Notes under the pieces: model-generated
What the model was told of the DNA's origin: nothing
Seen by the model: the letters and a program-made list of their open reading frames with translations, nothing else
The model's database searches: none
Position numbers and translations under genes: made by a program
In this document: piece after piece, positions 37,504 through 45,722 of the stretch
Numbering within the stretch: position 1 is the first letter of the stretch
Layout: each line of letters starts with the position of its first letter
Origin: an uncultured Colwellia sp.
GTDB lineage: Bacteria; Pseudomonadota; Gammaproteobacteria; Enterobacterales; Alteromonadaceae
Length of the DNA stretch: 64,000 bases
Assembly: GCA_913058395.1 (NCBI GenBank)
Contig: CAJXQI010000009.1
Location: forward strand, 124,001 to 188,000
Reading direction: 5' to 3'

Positions 37504-39060
37504 TTAGCCTAACTTATCAGTAGCAATGTGGTAATCAGGGTCTTCAATAACATTAATTTCCACTAAGCTGCCAGCTTTAGTTAGCAGTTGCGTACATTCT
37601 TTGCTCAAATGCTTTAAATGTATTTTCTTACCGCGAGTAGTATATCGCTCGGCTAAGGTATCAATTGCTTCAATCGCAGAATGGTCAGCAACACGAGTAT
37701 TTTTAAACTCAACGATAACATCATCGCTATCGGCGTCGATATCAAATTGCTCAAGGAAGTTTGAAATTGAGCCAAAAAATAATGGCCCTGTTACGTCATA
37801 TACCGTTGAGCCGTTTTCATCAGTTGAGCGATGAACGATAACGTGTTTTGCATGTTCCCAAGCAAACACTAACGCTGAAACGATAACCCCAACAATAACC
37901 GCAATAGCTAAGTCAGTGGCAACCGTAACACCAGAAACTAAAATAATCACAAAGGCATCAGCCTTTGGTACTTTGCCTAAAATACGGAAGCTTGACCATT
38001 CAAATGTGCCAATAACCACGATAAACATAACACCAACCAATGCTGCTAATGGTATTTGTTCAATTAATTCCGAAGCGAATAAAATGAAACCAAGTAACGC
38101 AAGTGCTGCTGTAACACCTGACATTCGACCACGACCACCTGAGTTTACATTGATCATTGATTGACCAATCATGGCACAACCACCCATACCGCCGAAGAAG
38201 CCAGTAACAGTATTTGCAGCGCCTTGGGCAACACATTCTTTATTGCCGTTACCGCGTGTACCGGTTAATTCATCAATCAACGTTAATGTTAATAAAGATT
38301 CAATTAAGCCAATCGCCGCTAAAACAAGGGCGAATGGTAAAATAACCTGAAACGTTTCAAAGCTAAATGGCACGTTAGGAATGCTAAATTGTGGTAAACC
38401 ACCGGCGATAGAAGCAGCTGGGTCGTTAGTCATATCACGAACAAAATCAACCACTGTACGTGCATCTAAATCTAAGCTCTGCACTAATAAAGTCACCACA
38501 ACAATTGCAACCAATGAAGACGGCACCGCTTTAGTTAATTTAGGTAGAAAATGAATAATCGCCATGGTTAACACGATAAGCCCTGCCATGGTAAATAGCT
38601 GACTACCCTGCATCCATTCTAATACACCGGCGTCATTAGTGACTTTGAATTGTCCTAATTGCGCAAGGAAAATAACAATTGCTAAGCCGTTAACAAAACC
38701 TAGCATTACTGGGTGTGGTACTAAGCGAATAAATTTGCCGAGCTTAAATAGCCCCGCCAGTATTTGCAGCACACCTGTGAGCACCACAGTAGCAAACAAA
38801 TATTCAACACCATGAATGGCAACCAAACTCACCATAACAACAGCCATAGCGCCAGTCGCACCAGAAATCATACCAGGTCGGCCACCAAATATTGAGGTGA
38901 TTAGACCCACCATAAAGGCAGCATATAAACCTACTAAAGGTTCAACACCAGCAACAAAAGCAAATGCTACAGCTTCGGGTACTAATGCTAGTGCGACGGT
39001 TAAACCCGACAGCATATCATTCTTCAAATTTGCCGCTTTACTGGCGTGTAATTCAAACAT
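37504..39060 (-). CDS. SulP-family anion transporter with STAS domain
   Basis: A 518-residue inner-membrane transporter. The membrane domain (about residues 12-400) carries the SulP motifs [36 protein letters not shown] and [23 protein letters not shown] (first part). The C-terminal 110 residues are a STAS domain ([37 protein letters not shown] partial). Family members carry sulfate, bicarbonate or other anions; in marine bacteria some are Na+-dependent bicarbonate importers (BicA type). The substrate is not determinable here. A promoter and an unusually structured leader lie upstream. Confidence 0.9.
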   Translation of the reverse strand: MFELHASKAANLKNDMLSGLTVALALVPEAVAFAFVAGVEPLVGLYAAFMVGLITSIFGGRPGMISGATGAMAVVMVSLVAIHGVEYLFATVVLTGVLQILAGLFKLGKFIRLVPHPVMLGFVNGLAIVIFLAQLGQFKVTNDAGVLEWMQGSQLFTMAGLIVLTMAIIHFLPKLTKAVPSSLVAIVVVTLLVQSLDLDARTVVDFVRDMTNDPAASIAGGLPQFSIPNVPFSFETFQVILPFALVLAAIGLIESLLTLTLIDELTGTRGNGNKECVAQGAANTVTGFFGGMGGCAMIGQSMINVNSGGRGRMSGVTAALALLGFILFASELIEQIPLAALVGVMFIVVIGTFEWSSFRILGKVPKADAFVIILVSGVTVATDLAIAVIVGVIVSALVFAWEHAKHVIVHRSTDENGSTVYDVTGPLFFGSISNFLEQFDIDADSDDVIVEFKNTRVADHSAIEAIDTLAERYTTRGKKIHLKHLSKECTQLLTKAGSLVEINVIEDPDYHIATDKLG

Positions 39061-39093
39061 TATTTTCTCTACGTTAATTAAAACATCAAAAAC

Positions 39094-39212
39094 ACAAGCC
39101 AGAGTGGTTCATCGGCTTGTATTTAAATACTTTGGCTTTAGATTTAGCACCCGTGATTAACCTAATGATAGGCAACCTAAACGAAAATCGTTATCTTTCG
39201 GGGCTTGAAGGC
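39094..39212 (-). promoter_or_regulatory. Candidate structured 5' leader RNA of the SulP gene
   Basis: Between the predicted start site and the SulP ATG, the minus-strand transcript can fold into a three-way junction. The closing stem is GCCCCG with CGGGTGC (39199-39204 with 39147-39153). A second stem is AACGA/TCGTT (39180-39192) and a third CCTA/TAGG (39161-39172). Nearer the gene comes a 7-bp hairpin ACAAGCC/GGCTTGT (39094-39120) followed by a U-rich run, like an attenuator or expression platform. The leader's GC-rich patches stand out from the AT-rich surroundings. It could be a riboswitch-like element, but the individual stems are short and I know of no named family that it matches. Confidence 0.45.
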
Positions 39213-39218
39213 GCGGGA

Positions 39219-39247
39219 ATACTATAGATTTTTCAGGAAAAAGTCAA
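39219..39247 (-). promoter_or_regulatory. Sigma-70-type promoter for the SulP gene
   Basis: On the minus strand TTGACT (39242-39247) and TAGTAT (39219-39224) are 17 bp apart, putting the start near 39212, right at the beginning of the structured leader and about 150 nt before the ATG at 39060. Confidence 0.65.
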
Positions 39248-39330
39248 TATCTGCTCAAAAATACATCAAGTAATTCAAGCAAATATCAAATTTCTATCGA
39301 TAAGAGAATATTGTGAGTTGGCTAGCTAAA

Positions 39331-40002
39331 CTAACCGCTAATAATTGATTCACGTTCATTAAGAAATGCTTTGATTTCATCACGCGAACCTAAAATATGT
39401 TGCTGCAATAAGGCAACCGCTTTTTCAATATCGCGTGCTTTACATAAGGCTAATATTTCATTGTGTTCTGACTCAGCTTTAGAAATACCACCGGCCCAAA
39501 GCAAGTGCATGCGAATGTAGCGATCGGCATTCTTATTTAAAGTATTGACCAAGTCTTGAGTTTGTGGACGGTTAGCACCTGAATACAAACAGTTATGATA
39601 ATCAGAATTTAACTCACTCCAAGTATTAGCCGCGTTTTCTTTGCCTAGGGCTTTATCGAGCTTTTTCAATAATTGTGTGGCTTCATCAAGCTTTTCATTA
39701 CTCAGGTTAGGTAATGAATTTGCAAGTAAATCGGATTCAAGCATGGCACGTAGTTCAAAAAGCTCATCGACTTGATCAGCATTTAATTCAGTTGCTGTAG
39801 CACCTTTATGGGGTTCAAACGCGACTAAACCTTCGCCTTCTAATTGCAATAAAGCTTCTCGGATCGGAATACGGCTGACATTTAATTCATCTGCTAGGGC
39901 TGCTTGTCGCAACGGCTGACCAGCTTTAATCTCACCACTTAAAATCTTTTCTCTAAGTGTTTCAACAACTAATTGAGTTCTGGTTTTATATACTATGCTC
40001 AT
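39331..40002 (-). CDS. GntR-family regulator, FCD subfamily
   Basis: 223 residues: an N-terminal winged helix (QLVVETLREKILSGEIKAGQ, LADELNVSRIPIREALLQLE) and a C-terminal all-helical FCD ligand domain (about residues 85-215) with metal-binding His positions (YHNCLY, HNEILAL). FCD regulators usually repress sugar-acid or amino-acid catabolic genes and release DNA on ligand binding. It lies directly downstream of the hydroxyproline genes in the same orientation, separated by a terminator. It is the obvious candidate to bind the TGTATACA-centred palindromes at 43021-43036 and 52955-52970. The ligand is probably a hydroxyproline or a pathway intermediate (inference). Confidence 0.9.
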   Translation of the reverse strand: MSIVYKTRTQLVVETLREKILSGEIKAGQPLRQAALADELNVSRIPIREALLQLEGEGLVAFEPHKGATATELNADQVDELFELRAMLESDLLANSLPNLSNEKLDEATQLLKKLDKALGKENAANTWSELNSDYHNCLYSGANRPQTQDLVNTLNKNADRYIRMHLLWAGGISKAESEHNEILALCKARDIEKAVALLQQHILGSRDEIKAFLNERESIISG

Positions 40003-40060
40003 ACAAGGCTTCCTAAGAATGTTACCGCTATTATAGAGATCCGCACGCTAAACACAAAAA

Positions 40061-40087
40061 AAAAGAGTTATTGCTAATAACTCTTTT
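40061..40087 (-). terminator. Terminator after the aldehyde dehydrogenase gene
   Basis: AGAGTTATT / AATAACTCT with a 3-nt loop; on the minus strand it runs into a nine-base T-run. It separates the dehydrogenase operon from the regulator gene. Confidence 0.88.
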
Positions 40088-40126
40088 AAACCTACTAAAA
40101 ATATAATTTACAAACACTTGATAAAA

Positions 40127-41650
40127 TTAACTTTTTAATAACTCAGGTAATAATTCACTTGGCATGTTTTGATAACAAATAGGACGTTGAAAACGTTTTA
40201 TCGCTTCACTACCAACTGAGGTTGTACGAATGTTTGTTGATGCAGGGAAAGGACCACCATGATTCATCGATGCACAAACTTCAACACCTGTTGGCATTTG
40301 ATTATAAATTAAACGTCCTACTTTATGGGCAGCGACATTGGCAACCGTTTTAGCATCTTCAATATCAGATTCCAGCGCATGAATGCTTGCAGTGAGATTA
40401 CCTTTCAATAAAGCAATACCTTGCATCATTTCATTAAAGTCAGCACATTTTACTATTAATGCAGAAGCGCCAAACACTTCTTCTTGTAGTAAAGCATTGT
40501 TGGCAAATGTCGCTAAATCAGTACTAAACAATGCTGCTTGGCAAAAATGCTCTAGCCCCGCTTGCCCTTGAGCTAATAACTCTACGCCTTCAATATTTTG
40601 CCACTGATTAACGGCATTTTTGTATGAGTTTGCTATGCCTGGCGTTAGCATCACACCAGCCTGTGTTTGAGCGATATCAGCTGCGGCAGTTTCAGCAAAC
40701 TGACTATATTGCTCAGCATCGACCACAAACCATACACCAGGACTAGTACAAAATTGACCTTGACCCATCATAAGCGATGCAACTAAACCAGAGGCAATTT
40801 CTTTGGCATCATTTTTTAATTTATTAGCGAGAATAAATTGCGGATTAACGCTGCCTAGCTCACCATAAAAAGGTATTGGCTCTGCACGTTGGTTTATCTG
40901 CTGTTGAAGGATCATACCTACTCGTTCTGAGCCAGTAAAACCAACTGCTTTAACCAACGGATGAGTTACTATTTGGCTAGAAATATCATAGCTCTTACCT
41001 TGCACTAGCGAGAATACACCCGTATCAATATCTGCTAAGTTCATCGCTTTTAAAATAGCTTGGGCGATTAATTCAGCGGTTGCAGGATGTGCTGCATGTG
41101 CTTTCATCACTACTGGGCAACCTGCAGCCAATGCTGATGCAGTATCACCGCCAGCGGTAGAGAAAGCCAAAGGAAAATTACTAGCTGCAAAAACACCAAC
41201 AACACCTAAAGGTAAATAACCCAGACGTGTTTCAGGCTTAGGTAACGGAGCGCGCTCAGGATCCGCTAAATCAATTACTGCCTTGTATTCACCTTTTTCG
41301 AGTAAATCGGCAAACAAATTAAGTTGCCCAATCGTACGACCACGCTCACCTTGAATACGCATTGCTGGCAAGCCCGTTTCTGCACAAGCCGTTTCAACCA
41401 GCTCATCGCCTAATTCAAGGATTTGTTCACTGATAGTACGTAAAAAGGTCGCTCGACGAACTGCGGGTAACTGACTATAAATAGAAGATGCGTTTTGAGC
41501 TGCAAGAATGGCATTATCAATTTCAGCCTTAGTAGCATCTGCAAATTGTGTCGTCATCGGCGTATTTTCAATGGCATTAAAGGCAACAAAGCCATTTTGT
41601 GTTTCACCAGACCATTGCCCAGCAATTAAGTTCTTACCTGTAATTGTCAT
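40127..41650 (-). CDS. Alpha-ketoglutarate semialdehyde (2,5-dioxovalerate) dehydrogenase
   Basis: A 507-residue NAD(P)+-dependent aldehyde dehydrogenase of the long KGSADH type. Landmarks are GVVGVFAASNFPLAFSTAGG, VMKAHAAHPATAELIAQAI, VGFTGSERVG, the general-base Glu in FYGELGSVNPQF and the catalytic Cys in MGQGQFCTSPGVW. The conserved NHGGPFPASTNIRTTSVG block near the C-terminus is typical of 2,5-dioxovalerate dehydrogenases. It makes alpha-ketoglutarate, the last step of trans-4-hydroxyproline breakdown. It follows the epimerase gene by 54 bp. A terminator ends the unit. Confidence 0.92.
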   Translation of the reverse strand: MTITGKNLIAGQWSGETQNGFVAFNAIENTPMTTQFADATKAEIDNAILAAQNASSIYSQLPAVRRATFLRTISEQILELGDELVETACAETGLPAMRIQGERGRTIGQLNLFADLLEKGEYKAVIDLADPERAPLPKPETRLGYLPLGVVGVFAASNFPLAFSTAGGDTASALAAGCPVVMKAHAAHPATAELIAQAILKAMNLADIDTGVFSLVQGKSYDISSQIVTHPLVKAVGFTGSERVGMILQQQINQRAEPIPFYGELGSVNPQFILANKLKNDAKEIASGLVASLMMGQGQFCTSPGVWFVVDAEQYSQFAETAAADIAQTQAGVMLTPGIANSYKNAVNQWQNIEGVELLAQGQAGLEHFCQAALFSTDLATFANNALLQEEVFGASALIVKCADFNEMMQGIALLKGNLTASIHALESDIEDAKTVANVAAHKVGRLIYNQMPTGVEVCASMNHGGPFPASTNIRTTSVGSEAIKRFQRPICYQNMPSELLPELLKS

Positions 41651-41704
41651 ATTATTCTCTTGTATTTTATCTAAGTTAGTTAATCTGAATAATCAGTATT
41701 CAAT

Positions 41705-42718
41705 TTATGTAACACTAAAGCCCATTGCATAAGGATCGTTATCGTCAATAGTGATTTTATTTTCTCCAAAGACATGCGCCCAACCTTGAATACTTGGTTT
41801 AATTGCCTTAATGGGGCCAGAAGATGACTGCAACTCAACAATTTCTTCTACTTTGCCGACAAACTGACTACCGATATAACTTTCATGTACAAAATTATCA
41901 CCAAGGTTTAGTTTACCTTTGGCAAAAAGCTGTGCCATTCGAGCACTTGTGCCAGTACCACATGGCGAACGATCAATGGCCTTCTCACCATAAAATACCG
42001 CATTAGCAGCATCTGAGCCTTCAGTTTGTGTTTTTCCAGTCCACAGTACATGAGTTACGCCAGAAACTGTTTCATCTTCAGGATGAACACAGCGTAATGT
42101 TTTTCCTGCAATTTCTCGAACAATAGGACTCCAATGTAAAATATCACCGGCGCTCCATTGATCAATACCGGGGAAATTTTCTTGTGGCTCAACGATAACG
42201 TAAAAATTGCCACCGTATGAAACATCTACTTTTAGTGTTCCTAAGCCAGGAATATCCAACACAACATTCTCATGCGCTAAATAAGAAGCAACATTTGTTA
42301 AACGAACAGCAGTAACTTTCTCCTCTTGCATTTGGTAATCAATATTGATTTGCCCAGCAGGCACATCAAGAACAAGCTTTCCCTCATTTCTCGGGCTTAG
42401 TAAACTGTTTTCTAACGCAGCAGTTACCGTACCAATCGTGCCATGACCGCACATAGGTAAACAGCCAGATGTTTCTATGAAAAGTATCGAACCGTCTGAG
42501 TTTTTAGAGCAAGGTGGATATAAAAAAGCACCAGACATCATGTCATGGCCTCTTGGCTCAAACATCAAGCCTTGACGTATCCAATCATGATTTTCAAGAA
42601 AGTCTTGTCGTTTTTCACTCATAGTATTGCCACGTAGGTTTGGGTGACCACTTGTTACTAAGCGCACAGGGTTACCGCACGTATGTGCGTCAATACAAAT
42701 AAAAGTTCCTTTAATCAT
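41705..42718 (-). CDS. 4-hydroxyproline 2-epimerase (proline racemase superfamily)
   Basis: 337 residues. Both catalytic positions are cysteines: C90 in LPMCGHGTIG and C253 in DRSPCGTGTSAR. Within the superfamily, Cys/Cys marks racemases and epimerases; with hydroxyproline-pathway neighbours, 4-hydroxyproline 2-epimerase is the best call (proline racemase is the alternative). It would convert trans-4-hydroxy-L-proline to cis-4-hydroxy-D-proline, the substrate of the FAD enzyme at 44169-45482. The start MIKGTFICIDAHTCGNPVR is standard. It is divergent from the paralogous dehydratase, and a deaminase gene remnant lies in the gap between them. Confidence 0.92.
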   Translation of the reverse strand: MIKGTFICIDAHTCGNPVRLVTSGHPNLRGNTMSEKRQDFLENHDWIRQGLMFEPRGHDMMSGAFLYPPCSKNSDGSILFIETSGCLPMCGHGTIGTVTAALENSLLSPRNEGKLVLDVPAGQINIDYQMQEEKVTAVRLTNVASYLAHENVVLDIPGLGTLKVDVSYGGNFYVIVEPQENFPGIDQWSAGDILHWSPIVREIAGKTLRCVHPEDETVSGVTHVLWTGKTQTEGSDAANAVFYGEKAIDRSPCGTGTSARMAQLFAKGKLNLGDNFVHESYIGSQFVGKVEEIVELQSSSGPIKAIKPSIQGWAHVFGENKITIDDNDPYAMGFSVT

Positions 42719-42841
42719 TTAATATTATGCTTCCGTCATTTTCTAATATTCCTAAACAGGAAAGTGTTTTACAAATAAGAGACTAAGAATGTGAAAGTTT
42801 AGTAATCCAAGTTCGTAAAACTAAATCCACAGTAGTCTGAA

Positions 42842-42958
42842 TTAATCCAAGTTAAATTTACTTAAATCAATGCGAATTGCGTCGATATTGATAGACATGT
42901 CATCAAGGTATTATGTTGTTACCGCAGGGTAAACGCCTTGCCAGTTAATATTCTTCAT
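42842..42958 (-). pseudogene. 5' remnant of a DapA-family (hydroxyproline-pathway deaminase-like) gene
   Basis: From an ATG at 42956-42958 the minus strand reads MKNINWQGVYPAVTT, a stop (TAA at 42911-42913), then in the same frame YLDDMSINIDAIRIDLSKF and a final stop near 42842. The first part strongly resembles the N-terminus of dihydrodipicolinate synthase/N-acetylneuraminate lyase family enzymes (WQGVYPAVTT followed by a D-S-I-N-x-x-A segment). In hydroxyproline operons such a gene encodes pyrroline-4-hydroxy-2-carboxylate deaminase. Only about 38 of 300 codons remain. It is not preceded by a clear ribosome-binding site. The match is from memory of the family; a search would settle it. Confidence 0.75.
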
Positions 42959-43020
42959 TAGTCTTTCGATTCCGTTAAATCTATTTAGCTATTTAAAACT
43001 ATTGCTAGAAATAATATAGC

Positions 43021-43036
43021 ATATTGTATACAATAT
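43021..43036. promoter_or_regulatory. Palindromic operator between epimerase and dehydratase genes
   Basis: ATATTGTATACAATAT is a perfect 16-bp palindrome about 50 bp before the dehydratase ATG, in the divergent control region. Its TGTATACA core recurs upstream of the pyrroline-2-carboxylate reductase gene. The form (T-G-T-A-T-A-C-A) is typical of GntR/FCD operators, so the regulator at 39331-40002 is the likely binder. The rest of the 360-bp gap holds the deaminase remnant and two copies of TAATCCAAGTT (42803-42813, 42843-42853). Confidence 0.7.
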
Positions 43037-43087
43037 TTAGAGTCATACAAGTACCAGTAGTAAAATTTATTTCTCAGGTTGGATAAC

Positions 43088-44119
43088 ATGCAGTTTAATA
43101 AGAATAATTTTTTAAATTATCACAAAATTAGCACCATAGATGCGCATACTGAAGGTGAACCTTTACGGATAATCACTGATGGTTACCCTGAAATTAAAGG
43201 TAATACTATTCTAGAAAAGCGCCAATACATAACCGATAACTTAGACCATTTTCGACAATTACTGATGTTTGAACCGAGGGGGCATGCGGATATGTATGGT
43301 GCCTTAATTACCAAGCCTTGTACCAGTGAAGCAACGTTTGGCATTTTGTTTATGCACAATGAAGGTTATAGCAGTATGTGTGGTCACGGCATTATTGCCG
43401 CGGTATCTGCTGCTATTGAAAGTAAAGCGCTTGCTATGCCTGAGAAAAATCAAGTTATCGGTATTGATGCTCCAGCAGGCTTTATTAAGGCTTATGCTGA
43501 AAAAGACGCGGAAAATAAACTCGCAATTAGTTTTGATAATGTCCCCTCTTTTGTTGAAGCGTTAAATCAGCAAGTCAACATTCCAGAATTTGGGCAAGTT
43601 AATTATGATATCGCCTTCGGCGGTGCCTATTATGCTTTTGTTGATGCCGACGAATTAAATATTGCTTGTACTCCAGAGAATAACCAACAGCTGATCAACG
43701 TTGGCCGCGTTATTAAACATGCCGTCATGGCAAGCTATAACATTAATCATCCAGTTGAAGATGACTTAAGTTTCCTTTACGGCACTATTTTCTATTCGAG
43801 TAAAACTGACTCTACTCGTTCTCATTCTCGACACGTTTGTGTATTTGCAGATGGTGAAGTCGACCGTTCTCCTACAGGCACAGGCGTTAGTGCACGAGTA
43901 GCGTTATTACATGCGAAAGAAAACCTCCCCGCGCAGCAAGATGTTGTGATTGAAAGTATTGTCGGCGGAAAAATGACCGTACGTGTTCAACAAAAATGTC
44001 AGTACTTTGATAAGCCCGCAGTAATTCCTAGGGTGACGGGGCGTGCATTTATCACTGGTTGTCATGATTTTATGTTAAGCCCAGACGATATTTTTCCTCA
44101 AGGCTTCATTTTACGATAA
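43088..44119 (+). CDS. Trans-3-hydroxy-L-proline dehydratase (proline racemase superfamily)
   Basis: 343 residues from the ATG at 43088 (GGA 5 nt upstream; a TTG three codons earlier is less likely). One catalytic Cys is kept (C98 in SSMCGHGII) but the second is Thr (T263 in DRSPTGTGVSAR). Cys/Thr is the established signature of trans-3-hydroxy-L-proline dehydratase. The enzyme removes water to give pyrroline-2-carboxylate, which the reductase encoded at 51962-52906 would turn into L-proline. Other landmarks are IDAHTEGEPLRI and LLMFEPRGHADMYGA. It is 49 bp from the following FAD dehydrogenase gene. Confidence 0.93.
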   Translation: MQFNKNNFLNYHKISTIDAHTEGEPLRIITDGYPEIKGNTILEKRQYITDNLDHFRQLLMFEPRGHADMYGALITKPCTSEATFGILFMHNEGYSSMCGHGIIAAVSAAIESKALAMPEKNQVIGIDAPAGFIKAYAEKDAENKLAISFDNVPSFVEALNQQVNIPEFGQVNYDIAFGGAYYAFVDADELNIACTPENNQQLINVGRVIKHAVMASYNINHPVEDDLSFLYGTIFYSSKTDSTRSHSRHVCVFADGEVDRSPTGTGVSARVALLHAKENLPAQQDVVIESIVGGKMTVRVQQKCQYFDKPAVIPRVTGRAFITGCHDFMLSPDDIFPQGFILR

Positions 44120-44168
44120 GCAAATAGTGTATCGCTAGAAAATAAACAACGTTAGGTAGTAAACGAGC

Positions 44169-45482
44169 ATGAATAACGAACAAGTAAATACTAATAAAGG
44201 CAAGAAAGTTGCCGTTTTAGGTGCTGGCATTATAGGTATAAATTGCGCCTTGGAGTTACAATCCTTAGGATTTCAAGTCAGCTTAATTGACAAAGCAGGT
44301 ATTGGCGAAGGTTGCTCAAAACGCAATGCCGGACATTTTGCCACCGAGCAAGTATTTCCTTTAGCTGACGCTAGTTTACTTTGGCAGCTACCTAAAATGC
44401 TATTCGATCCACTTGGGCCAATGGCACTTTCACCAAGTTATTTTCCAAAAGCTTTGCCATGGTTTTTAAAGTTTGTTGCTAACATGCTCACCAGTAAAAA
44501 AACTAAAAACACTGCGGCACTTAAAACTCTCAACAAACATGCTATCGACTATTACAAACCCTTATTACGAGCAGCAAAAGCAGAGCATTTAATAACATCG
44601 AAAGGCAGCTTACTAGTTTTTGAAAGTCAAAAACGTAAAGATGTTGAAAAAGTGTTTAATCGTTATATAAAAGCAGGAATTGCAGTCAAGTTGCTCGACA
44701 GAGCACAAACGTTATTACTTGAGCCAAACTTGAGTATTAATATTCATTACTCGCTATATTTTACTGATGTAGCCCACACTGCAGACCCTTTTGCGATCAG
44801 TAAAGTACTTACCAGCCAAGCAATGAAATTAGATACCAAATTCATACAGGCAGAAGTTTCGGCTATCAGCAGCTCTGACAGTGGTATTAAGATCGAATGT
44901 TTATCACAAGAAAGCTCACAAGGTGAGTTCAGCAATGACGTTCAAGAGTTTGACCAAGTAGTCATCGCGACTGGCGCCTGGTCAAAACCTTTGCTTGCAC
45001 AATTAGGCTATAAGCTCCCGATTGAAGCCGAACGAGGTTACAGCCTAGATTTGCCACATTCAGTGGAAGCACATTTAACACGCCCTGTCGCATCAGCCGA
45101 ACGAAAGTGTATTATTACGCCAATGATACACGGGCTTAGGTTAGCAGGCACTGCTGAGTTTGCAGGTTTAACTAAAGCAGCAAATATGAAGCGTGCCAAT
45201 ATGCTTTATAAAAACTCCCAAGAGTTACTAAGTGAGTTACCAACATTTTCACCACAAAATGCAGAGCCAGAGCAGCGTTGGATGGGTTGCAGACCTTCAT
45301 TACCTGACTCCTTACCCGTTATTGGCCAAGCGCCAAACCAAAGTAATGTTTTTCTTGCCCTTGGCCATCAGCATTTAGGATTAACTTTAGGAGCGATAAC
45401 AGGAAAACTTATCGGCCAAATCATGTCTGGGCAAAAAACAGATATTGATATTAGCCCTTTTTCAATCAGTCGTTTTAACTAA
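44169..45482 (+). CDS. FAD-dependent D-amino acid (D-hydroxyproline) dehydrogenase, DadA-like
   Basis: 437 residues of the DAO/DadA fold. It has the N-terminal FAD motif VAVLGAGIIGINCALELQSLG, a CSKRNAGHFATEQV segment, VVIATGAWSKPLLAQLGY, the substrate-domain ERGYSLDLP and the C-terminal FAD part RWMGCRPSLPDSLPVIGQAP (partial), LGHQHLGLTLGAITG. In hydroxyproline operons this type oxidises cis-4-hydroxy-D-proline to pyrroline-4-hydroxy-2-carboxylate, passing electrons to the respiratory chain. Substrate assignment is by context. It is likely cotranscribed with the dehydratase gene and followed by a short GC-rich patch. Confidence 0.88.
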   Translation: MNNEQVNTNKGKKVAVLGAGIIGINCALELQSLGFQVSLIDKAGIGEGCSKRNAGHFATEQVFPLADASLLWQLPKMLFDPLGPMALSPSYFPKALPWFLKFVANMLTSKKTKNTAALKTLNKHAIDYYKPLLRAAKAEHLITSKGSLLVFESQKRKDVEKVFNRYIKAGIAVKLLDRAQTLLLEPNLSINIHYSLYFTDVAHTADPFAISKVLTSQAMKLDTKFIQAEVSAISSSDSGIKIECLSQESSQGEFSNDVQEFDQVVIATGAWSKPLLAQLGYKLPIEAERGYSLDLPHSVEAHLTRPVASAERKCIITPMIHGLRLAGTAEFAGLTKAANMKRANMLYKNSQELLSELPTFSPQNAEPEQRWMGCRPSLPDSLPVIGQAPNQSNVFLALGHQHLGLTLGAITGKLIGQIMSGQKTDIDISPFSISRFN

Positions 45483-45535
45483 CCTGCGCTTTACCGCTGC
45501 GGCCTTCGGCTCATCCCCGTCGTTGGCTGCAGCAA
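45483..45535. repeat. GC-rich patch after the FAD dehydrogenase gene (possible dispersed repeat)
   Basis: Immediately past the stop is about 50 bp (CCGCTGCGGCCTTCGGCTCA..., then CCCCGTCGTTGGCTGCAGC) far richer in G and C than any neighbouring intergenic DNA, with a partial GCTGC/GCAGC inverted arrangement. It may be a copy of a dispersed element or a read-through fragment. No other copy was noticed in this window. The remaining 190 bp to the NhaC gene are ordinary AT-rich sequence. Confidence 0.35.
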
Positions 45536-45722
45536 CTTTATTTAATTCTATTATCTTGCTGACCAACAATAATCTTTTACTTCAACTTTTATATTTTTTC
45601 TAACTATTAATAATTCTGTTATCGTAAGCTACAACAGTACGTAAAACACTAAAACGCATAACAATTTTCTAGTTTTTTAATATTGTTGAATCACGTTTAG
45701 TAAAAATAATAAGAGTGCACCT

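Noticed and set aside
43326-43565. Plus-strand open frame of 79 codons
   Set aside because: Out-of-frame shadow within the trans-3-hydroxyproline dehydratase gene.
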